Source: an uncultured Flavobacteriales bacterium
Lineage (GTDB): Bacteria > Bacteroidota > Bacteroidia > Flavobacteriales_D > Sanyastnellaceae
Length of the DNA stretch: 12,479 nucleotides
Assembly: GCA_938092195.1 (NCBI GenBank)
Contig: CALKHD010000240.1
Location: 1-12,479, forward strand
Reading direction: 5' to 3'
Below are positions 6,558 through 12,479 of the stretch, piece by piece (position 1 is the stretch's first letter; each line of letters opens with the position of its first letter). The translations under genes were made by a program, and so were the position numbers. A model generated the notes under the pieces. The model did not search any database and had not been told where the DNA came from. It worked only from the letters and a program-made list of their open reading frames with translations.

Positions 6558-9500
6558 TTAAAATCCGGCAGACAAAACAGGGAAGCCCCATTGACCAGCG
6601 TCTCCCGACACCCTCATGAGGTAGGTACCTGCTGTCATGGGACGCTCAACGCGCTGCACATGGCCCGCTTCCACACGGAGGCTTTCTGACCACACTGTTC
6701 TGCCAGCGGCATCCGTCAACTCCAATTGGGTCCAACCCAAATCTTCGCCGAACACCAAGGCCCAGTGCCGTCCCTCTTCGCGAACCACAACAGGGGCATC
6801 CATCAGGCGCGCCTCGTTCCAGTTGACCACCAAGAAGGGAAGCTCCACGACGTCAGAACAAAGGGCATTCCAAGCTTCCAATTCCACCACGTGCCCTCCG
6901 GCCAAGTCGACTGGGTAAAACAAAGGTTCGTTTTCACCCACCACTTCTCCATCGACCAGCCAGCGGAAGTCCTCCTCCCCTGTGCACATGGAGAAAGCCT
7001 CAAGCGCAGTTCCTCCAACGGGGTCCATCACGATCATGGGCGAGTAATCGGCATCGGCGGCGACGGTATGCACATCGTACAAGTCGACCACCACGGTCTC
7101 TTCGAAGCAGAGGTGCTCTATTTCCAGCGCATAGGTTCCTGGCTCAAGCCCCGTCAATTCCACTTCACCGCCGTGCTCCACATCACTCCACACCTCCTGG
7201 TTGCCCTGTCGCAAACTGGTGTTGAAGTCGCCACTTCCGTAAATCTCAAATTCCAATTCTGCCACCCCTGCATTGCAAGCGGGGACACTCCAATCTAAAC
7301 CGAGCAACTCGGGCTGAACACCTGGCTCAACCACAAAGTGACGGCGCTCCGTTCCACAACGGAGTTCAGGGCCAGCGACCACAAGTCCATAGGTTCCTGG
7401 GGCCAAGTTTTCGAACACTGCGGATCCTGTTGCACCCAGAATTTGAGCCAACACTTCATTTTCTTCATCGGTCAACAACACATTGGCTGAGCCTTCTGAG
7501 ATGCCCACCTCCACGCGGCCGTCTTCAATCTCTGGACAGCTTGGCGCACGTGCTTGCACGACAGCGCTTGGAATCACCTCCAACATGAATCGACCTTCTT
7601 CTGCCTGATCAGATGGCAACGTGAATGTCATTTGGTCTCCAACACGGGATACCATGACCTCACCAGTTTCGGTGTCTGTGATGGTGACACAAACTTCTGC
7701 CTCATCCGAGAAAGAGTTCACCCGCATGGTGGTGGCCATTCCAGCCTTCGACTTCACAAACAAGGATGACGTCCCCAACATGGGCAATCCTTTCCTGATG
7801 AACCTGTCGCTTCCTGACTCCACCGCCAGTTGAGCGGCATTCACCGAGCTCGATGACAAATGGCTCAGGTCAACGCCTTCCACAGCCTGCTCACTGCCCC
7901 AAGGGCCAAACTTGACCACTGCTGTTTGAACGCCGTAGTCGTTCTCGATTTCGAGGCCCAAGGTGGCCTTCCAAAGGTCATCTCCTTCGTTGCGAATGAA
8001 CTCAGGCAAATCACCGGACACCACAATCGCACTGGCGGGAACCACCAACGAACCTGAGGATTGAGAAGCGTCAACGGCCACCCAAAAGGCTTGACCTGGC
8101 ATGATCAAATCGTCTGCGGTTGTGAAGGTCCCGTCCGCTGAACGGCGAACGAAGGCCTGAATTTGTGTGTCATAAACCGCATACTGATCCTGCACATTGG
8201 TGCTGGCCGCCAAGATGGCCGTCCATGAAACAGGGGCTTGGTATGGATTTTGAACCAGGTTCCAACCGGCATAAGAAGTGCCTGTGGTCCGGGTCAAAGC
8301 ATAGGTCTTGCTGCTGCCCTCCACATGGCTTCTGAGCTTTCCGGCAGAAGACATGGTGGGGCTTTGCGAACCTGCAAGGACAATCCAAGCTCCACCAAGC
8401 GTGTCCAGCGGAGTATTCAGAGATGCCGGTTCAATGAATTCGGCTTTGACCTCGTCCCAGAACAAAATCGAGCTGAATGAATTGGGCCATGCTGTTCCAG
8501 GGAAACCGGACAAATAGAATCCAGAGATGCCATCCAAGTCTCCAACCGTCACCCCGGTCATGGGGGAAGTAAACAGCGTGTACCCCGTGTAGGTCACCCC
8601 GTCGGAGTCTGGACCTATGAAGCGCTCAGAAGTGGCATCCACTGCCTGAAGGGTTCCTGTGTGGTTGTCCTCCAAGCTTGCGCCCGTAGAAATCATATCC
8701 AACATGCCCGTCCCGTTGGCTGAAGAGCCAAAGGTCAAAGCATATCCCTCCATGTCCACCACGCCTTGGGCGATTTTGAGAACACCATCGATTTGAGCGT
8801 CTGCTGCAAAATCAACCCCAGCGCTTGCGATGTACAATGTGTCAAAGTGCACATCTGCACCTGAAACCACCTGAGCTGTCGATCCTGAAAGTTCGATCCG
8901 GCCAGCAATCGCGCTGCCGTCATCGATGGTGAGGTCTCCCTTGACCCGCAAAGTGTCGCCATTCTCCAAGGCCAACTCGGCCCCTTCACCAAAGGTGAAA
9001 TCATGAACGTCTACACTGGTCAAGTCCGAAGCCAATTCCATTTTGCCCTTCACCAAAAGACGTCCCGTGCCAGAAATGGTGCCTCCTTCATGATGGACAT
9101 CTCCATTCACGGTCAACACCCGCCCTTCCATGATGAGCAATTCCGCGCCCGCCTCCAATGTGAGCTCTCCAATGCTGTATCCATTCGAGGGCACCGTGAT
9201 TTTGCTGTTCGCAGAAATGACCGCATGGCGGGTGCCATTTTCGGTCAATGCATGCACATCGATGTACATGGAGGCCGAGCCACAAGTGTATCCTGCAGCA
9301 CTGCATGGCTTTCCAGCCCAAATGGCATCACCAAACTCACCGTCTTTGCGGCTGTAAACTTTGCTCCAGTCATACTGACAAGTGCCATCATCACTCAACG
9401 CGATGAATCCATCGGATGGCGCGGCTTCGTAATTGCTCGCGTCTGGGTCTGTGCATCCACGCTTCAACCCTGTCACCAAAACATCATCGAAGGCATAGGC

Positions 9501-11375
9501 CGAGGCGGTTTGAGAACCTGAACTGTTGTTTTTGACCTCAACTTGAATGGAGAGGTTGCCTGATGAGACGCTCAATTTTTCGTTGAAAGTCGCTTCAGCT
9601 GTGGAAACCCCAGTGATCTGTTGAAGCAAAGGCGATTGAAGGACCGCATTGTCCTCCCAACCCACTTGAATGTAATCCGCGGCATTTTGCACGCCGAAAA
9701 TCCCCATCAATGCGCCAGAAACATACACACTGTCAAACCCTCCCACATCGATGGAACGAGAAGTCCAACGCATGTAATCTCCATTGGTGTTCATGGCAGT
9801 CATGACTGTATCGGTCATGGAAGCTGGCACTTCGGTGGCGAAATAGAACGGTGAAGGACTCAAACCTGTTCCAGAACCAACATTGGAATCCTCGAACGAA
9901 AGCGTCCACTCCGTCTCGAGCGATGAGTTGTTGGTGTTGGAAGGTGAGTCACTGATGTCTGAACTGCCCTCATATCCGTAATTCAATCCACCTTGAGCCT
10001 CACCGGATTGAGAAAAGTCTTCATTGTAAACCGTCTGCAGCGCAAAGCCTTCGCAATTGCAAGTGCCATCTCCTGCATTCACATATCGGTCGACATAATT
10101 GGAGGCGTCCCCATCATCACAGGCATCTCCAATGTAATTGCACTTGGTCACATCATTCACAATGGCCATGCTGTTGTAGCTACAGGCCCTGGGGTCTGTG
10201 CAGCCAACGTCCTGGCAATCCCCCTGCGCATCTTTACCCGTTTGGCAGTATCCTCCAAACAGAGAGACGCGCTCAAACTTCAGGACGGCATCACTTTGGG
10301 CATACGTCCTCACAATGATGGTCAGGCTTTGCTTGGCGCTGGTGTTCAGCGTTGAGTCCACGCTGGTGAACTCGCCATTCAAAGTCATCACCAAGCGCTC
10401 CGTGTCGTCTTCGATGAACGTCACCTCGAACTCTCCCTCTGAATCGCTTTTAGAAAAGTCAGACTCTTCGCCCAAAACAAACCTCACCTTTGGATCCAGA
10501 ATGTGACCCAAATTGAATTCCTTCGAAACCCAAGTGATTTCGTCGGTGTGATCACTTCCATAGCCTGTTCTGTTGAATTCAATGTGTTTCTCCCCTCCTG
10601 AAGAGCGGATGACCACGGCATTTTTTTGGCTGTGGCCTGTGAGCATCCAACCGGGTTCACCCGCTGCAGAAGCCCCTTCCAGCAAAGCGATTCCGCGTTC
10701 ATCTGGATTGGCAAAGCCTGCAAGACCTGTACCTACTGAATAATTGGCAAAATCTTCATCCATCAGCATAATGGTGGCGTCCGCTTGATCACACGTTCCG
10801 TCTGCATCCATGTCAATGCATGAATCCACAGAGTCGTCTGTGCCATCGGCGTCGATGTCTACAAAACCTGACGTACCCGTGACTTCGATTTTATCGAGTC
10901 GAACATGGCTGGCATTGTCGCAGGTCAACAGCACCAGCACTTGCAAACTCACCAAAGCTGTGCACGATTCTGAGAGGCTCAAAACCTCAAAATCATTGGC
11001 CACTTGAGAGGACAACAAACGCTGCACTCCATCTTCAATCACATAGACCAACAAACTGTCTGCCCCATTGAAATTCCCTGCTTCAACCGCATCCACGGTG
11101 AGGTTCAGTGAAGAATACCCAGCTACATCGATGGCTTCGGAAATCCAAGAATTGGTGTTGTCGCTGTTGAACAACAAGGCTCCTCCAATCTGATTGGGAT
11201 TGTCGTCTCCTGCAATTGCCCAAAGGGCGCGGCCCTCAGCCAAAGGTGTCTGAACATGTCCGAAGCTCAACAACCCTGGAGTCTCTGTAAACTCCTCAAG
11301 GAAAAGAGAAGTTTGACCCCCAGACGGCAGAGCAAACAACAAAAAAGTGGCAAGCGAGAAATAGAAGCGTTTCAT
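6558..11375 (-). CDS. large secreted multidomain surface protein (1605 aa)
   Basis: An exported protein of unknown function. The signal peptide covers residues 1 to about 21, ending SGGQ. Three beta-sandwich-like blocks (about 26-166, 203-376, 450-636), each opening with an E-(E/D)-F motif, are separated by calcium-binding linkers: a thrombospondin-3-like stretch (D-I-D-A-D-G-T-D-D, 172-198) and two GCTDP modules (391-440, 640-667). Residues about 703-896 are rich in short G/N-punctuated beta strands (LTLEAGAELLIMEGRVLTV), suggesting a right-handed beta-solenoid. A block around 1037-1100 has GWNLVQNPY and PGQAFWVAV, common in secreted Bacteroidota proteins. The last ~315 residues form a cysteine-bearing module shared with the gene to the right. 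The end (LTDAAGRTVWS...AGTYLMRVSG) resembles the core of a type IX secretion sorting domain but lacks the YPNP-like opening and the usual KFVK-like close. The ATG at 11375 is chosen over one at 11402 because it starts the signal peptide directly. Adhesin or matrix protein is a guess. Confidence 0.9.
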   Translation of the reverse strand: MKRFYFSLATFLLFALPSGGQTSLFLEEFTETPGLLSFGHVQTPLAEGRALWAIAGDDNPNQIGGALLFNSDNTNSWISEAIDVAGYSSLNLTVDAVEAGNFNGADSLLVYVIEDGVQRLLSSQVANDFEVLSLSESCTALVSLQVLVLLTCDNASHVRLDKIEVTGTSGFVDIDADGTDDSVDSCIDMDADGTCDQADATIMLMDEDFANYSVGTGLAGFANPDERGIALLEGASAAGEPGWMLTGHSQKNAVVIRSSGGEKHIEFNRTGYGSDHTDEITWVSKEFNLGHILDPKVRFVLGEESDFSKSDSEGEFEVTFIEDDTERLVMTLNGEFTSVDSTLNTSAKQSLTIIVRTYAQSDAVLKFERVSLFGGYCQTGKDAQGDCQDVGCTDPRACSYNSMAIVNDVTKCNYIGDACDDGDASNYVDRYVNAGDGTCNCEGFALQTVYNEDFSQSGEAQGGLNYGYEGSSDISDSPSNTNNSSLETEWTLSFEDSNVGSGTGLSPSPFYFATEVPASMTDTVMTAMNTNGDYMRWTSRSIDVGGFDSVYVSGALMGIFGVQNAADYIQVGWEDNAVLQSPLLQQITGVSTAEATFNEKLSVSSGNLSIQVEVKNNSSGSQTASAYAFDDVLVTGLKRGCTDPDASNYEAAPSDGFIALSDDGTCQYDWSKVYSRKDGEFGDAIWAGKPCSAAGYTCGSASMYIDVHALTENGTRHAVISANSKITVPSNGYSIGELTLEAGAELLIMEGRVLTVNGDVHHEGGTISGTGRLLVKGKMELASDLTSVDVHDFTFGEGAELALENGDTLRVKGDLTIDDGSAIAGRIELSGSTAQVVSGADVHFDTLYIASAGVDFAADAQIDGVLKIAQGVVDMEGYALTFGSSANGTGMLDMISTGASLEDNHTGTLQAVDATSERFIGPDSDGVTYTGYTLFTSPMTGVTVGDLDGISGFYLSGFPGTAWPNSFSSILFWDEVKAEFIEPASLNTPLDTLGGAWIVLAGSQSPTMSSAGKLRSHVEGSSKTYALTRTTGTSYAGWNLVQNPYQAPVSWTAILAASTNVQDQYAVYDTQIQAFVRRSADGTFTTADDLIMPGQAFWVAVDASQSSGSLVVPASAIVVSGDLPEFIRNEGDDLWKATLGLEIENDYGVQTAVVKFGPWGSEQAVEGVDLSHLSSSSVNAAQLAVESGSDRFIRKGLPMLGTSSLFVKSKAGMATTMRVNSFSDEAEVCVTITDTETGEVMVSRVGDQMTFTLPSDQAEEGRFMLEVIPSAVVQARAPSCPEIEDGRVEVGISEGSANVLLTDEENEVLAQILGATGSAVFENLAPGTYGLVVAGPELRCGTERRHFVVEPGVQPELLGLDWSVPACNAGVAELEFEIYGSGDFNTSLRQGNQEVWSDVEHGGEVELTGLEPGTYALEIEHLCFEETVVVDLYDVHTVAADADYSPMIVMDPVGGTALEAFSMCTGEEDFRWLVDGEVVGENEPLFYPVDLAGGHVVELEAWNALCSDVVELPFLVVNWNEARLMDAPVVVREEGRHWALVFGEDLGWTQLELTDAAGRTVWSESLRVEAGHVQRVERPMTAGTYLMRVSGDAGQWGFPVLSAGF

Positions 11376-11399
11376 CAGGAAAACATCGACATTAGACGA

Positions 11400-11407
11400 C
11401 AAATATA
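11400..11407 (-). promoter_or_regulatory. -7 box for the 1605-aa secreted protein gene
   Basis: On the minus strand this reads TATATTTG, an exact match to TAnnTTTG, ending 24 bases before the ATG at 11375 and so allowing a leader of about 20 nt. Upstream on the same strand, TCTG followed by TTTT lies roughly 15-19 bases away and may serve as a poor -33 element. Confidence 0.5.
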
Positions 11408-11410
11408 ATC

Positions 11411-11439
11411 ATTCGTCGGCAGAAAACAGATATTCGTCG
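11411..11439 (-). repeat. direct repeat ATTCGTCG x2, 21 bp apart
   Basis: ATTCGTCG occurs at 11411-11418 and 11432-11439, start to start 21 bp, which is two helical turns. On the minus strand the copies (CGACGAAT) sit just upstream of the -7 box and just upstream of the expected -33 position. The arrangement suits an activator or repressor binding the same DNA face, but the repeats are short. Confidence 0.4.
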
Positions 11440-11449
11440 ATGATGATAC

Positions 11450-11463
11450 GTCATTTAAATGAC
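11450..11463. repeat. 14-bp perfect palindrome GTCATTTAAATGAC
   Basis: A fully self-complementary 14-mer in the 161-bp gap between the two large minus-strand genes. After one mismatched pair, two further pairs match (TA/TA). It lies about 43 bp upstream of the -7 box for the 1605-aa gene. It could be an operator; being AT-rich at the centre, it could also be chance. Confidence 0.4.
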
Positions 11464-11490
11464 ATACATCTTCGCTTCCCTCATAAAATG

Positions 11491-11522
11491 CTGGGTTAAA
11501 ACCCTGATTTTTTTAACGCCAG
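11491..11522 (-). terminator. intrinsic terminator-like hairpin after the right-hand secreted protein gene
   Basis: Read on the minus strand, CTGG, a bulged C, then GTTAAAA pairs with TTTTAAC and CCAG around a 9-base loop: 11 pairs and one bulge. It begins 14 bases after the stop codon of the upstream gene and is followed by CATTTTATG, a short T-run. The position strongly suggests a transcript end separating the two minus-strand genes. The stem is AT-rich, so its efficiency is uncertain. Confidence 0.55.
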
Positions 11523-11536
11523 ATTCCTAATATTCA

Positions 11537-12479
11537 TCAATGGACACCAAACCAACGCGATAGGCGTCCTGATGCTGATCGCACTTCCATTGTAAGCCAA
11601 CCACCCGCCTTGGGGGCATCGAGCATGACCCTGCCCATCAAACTTCCCTTTGTCTCTTCTTTCAGAAGACGGCCAGTGGCATCAAACCAGCGGACCTGGA
11701 CATTCGCCCATTCCTCTTTAAAGTCTCCCATCAACTGTCCCTCTTCAGCAACCACCCATGTGACCTCATCCCGCGAGGTCACCTTGTGTTGTCCGACAAG
11801 CATTTCAAAAGGCACGTTCATTTGGCAATCGGGACCAAAGGCCACCAATTCGACTTCATAGAGACCCGCCTCGTATACTCGGACCGCCATGGGCTCGTTT
11901 TCGGCCACGACTGCTCCATCCACCATCCATCGGTATCCAAAGCCTTCTCCTTCAGTACAACCCATGCAGCTGGCCTCGAGCCATGCGCCGCCCGCAGTCT
12001 CCACCTCCGTGAAGAAGGGATAAATCGGCGTGACCTCAGGCATGCCCGGATCAGAAAGAGAAACCCACTCGGTGACTTCCATGCACGCATGGTTCACCTT
12101 TAGCACATAGTCGCCTGGGGCGATGTCTTCCAACACATGCTCTCCCGGTGCCAAAGGCGCTGACCACATGGTCTGTGCTCCTTGAAGCAACGAGGTCTCA
12201 AACTCTCCGCTTCCATAAAGTTCAAAGGCCAAGGACGCCATCCCCACGTTGCACTCGGAAGGTTCTGCGCTCAGACCCAACAGCTCAGGCTGTTCGCCCG
12301 GGGCCACCACCACTTGGCGGCGACCGCCACGGCACATCGAGGTTTGCTCGGTGGCTTCCACCACGATTGAATACTCGCCAGGAGACATCGGCATTTCCAC
12401 CGTACCCGTGGCCTGCAACGCCAAGCCCACCTGCTCCATGGTCTCGTAGTTCACCACCGTCAAGTCGGCCACCACGTCG
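11537..12479 (-). CDS. secreted multidomain protein, C-terminal fragment (paralogue of its neighbour)
   Basis: Partial: the reading frame is open to the right edge of the window, so only the last ~314 residues are visible and no start can be assigned. Numbering from the GTG codon at 12475, the fragment aligns along its whole length with the C-terminus of the 1605-aa protein. Clear matches are (V)VVxPGxQPELLGL at about 55-68, (F)E(L/I)YGSG(E/D)F at 84-92, the APGDYVLKVNHAC segment at 119-131, and RWMVDGAVVAENEP at 182-195, a PKD-like beta domain. Cysteines at 48, 75 and 131 have exactly the same spacing (27 and 56) as in the neighbour; C173 and C217 also correspond. The end (VRWFDATGRLLKEE...GGWLTMEVRSASG) again resembles the core of a sorting domain without its usual borders. 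Function unknown; secretion is inferred from the paralogue. Confidence 0.85.
   Translation of the reverse strand, partial: DVVADLTVVNYETMEQVGLALQATGTVEMPMSPGEYSIVVEATEQTSMCRGGRRQVVVAPGEQPELLGLSAEPSECNVGMASLAFELYGSGEFETSLLQGAQTMWSAPLAPGEHVLEDIAPGDYVLKVNHACMEVTEWVSLSDPGMPEVTPIYPFFTEVETAGGAWLEASCMGCTEGEGFGYRWMVDGAVVAENEPMAVRVYEAGLYEVELVAFGPDCQMNVPFEMLVGQHKVTSRDEVTWVVAEEGQLMGDFKEEWANVQVRWFDATGRLLKEETKGSLMGRVMLDAPKAGGWLTMEVRSASGRLSRWFGVH

Noticed and set aside
6548..6559. Palindrome-like AAGGGCGCCTTT between the two convergent secreted-protein genes as a terminator
   Set aside because: The symmetry is centred on GGCGCC with no room for a loop and no T-run, so it cannot form a useful hairpin terminator.
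7018..7298. Plus-strand open frames opposite the 1605-aa gene (for example 6726-7298)
   Set aside because: The minus-strand gene is supported by signal peptide, repeated motifs and a paralogue; the plus-strand frames show no family features.
6558..12479. Tandem direct repeats at the DNA level or a CRISPR-like array in the secreted-protein region
   Set aside because: The similarity is at protein level between diverged paralogous modules. I found no regularly spaced identical DNA repeats.

Overview
The window looks like chromosomal DNA from a marine-type member of the Bacteroidota, probably Flavobacteriales. The evidence is large secreted mosaic proteins with the GCTDP...ASNY...DGTC calcium/cysteine motif and the GWNLVQNPY...PGQAFWV motif, short D-rich linkers, start codons without a Shine-Dalgarno sequence, and -7 boxes of the Bacteroidota type (TAnnTTTG). 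G+C is moderate by eye (not computed), which is high for the order. I saw no mobile elements, tRNA, rRNA or CRISPR. No gene-free stretch exceeds about 160 bp.

Left end (1-2051): the N-terminus of an ElaA-like GNAT acetyltransferase leaves the window on the minus strand. A full ABC-F ATPase of the Uup type is transcribed divergently from it across a 39-bp gap.

Middle (2066-5749): a complete five-gene set for the phenylacetyl-CoA 1,2-epoxidase, the oxygen-dependent first step of aerobic phenylacetate degradation. paaA, paaB, paaC and paaD form a tightly packed plus-strand operon (11-bp gap, then two GTGA overlaps). paaE, the flavin/2Fe-2S reductase that feeds electrons to the diiron subunit, is on the minus strand and divergent from paaA. 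The 93-bp paaE-paaA gap holds a perfect 9-bp inverted repeat and a -7 box placed directly before the paaA start, a good candidate for a shared operator. PaaA holds the diiron site, PaaC is its structural partner, PaaB is the small subunit, and PaaD is a MIP18/DUF59-type maturation factor. The rest of the pathway (paaG, paaZ, paaJ, paaK and so on) is not in the window.

Right half (5839-12479): three exported proteins. One is a 235-aa pentapeptide-repeat protein with a dockerin-like N-terminus. Convergent with it is a 1605-aa mosaic protein with three beta-sandwich-like blocks, calcium-binding linkers, a parallel-beta stretch and a cysteine-bearing C-terminal module. Upstream of that, on the same strand, is the C-terminal 314 residues of a second protein carrying a clear paralogue of the same module. 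The two minus-strand genes are separated by 161 bp containing a strong hairpin, a 14-bp palindrome, a spaced direct repeat and a consensus -7 box, so they look separately transcribed.

No wholly new enzymatic or defence system is evident. The most interesting points are the shared C-terminal module that does not fit a canonical sorting domain, the divergent paaE/paaA control region, and several -7 boxes sitting so close to start codons that leaderless transcripts are implied.
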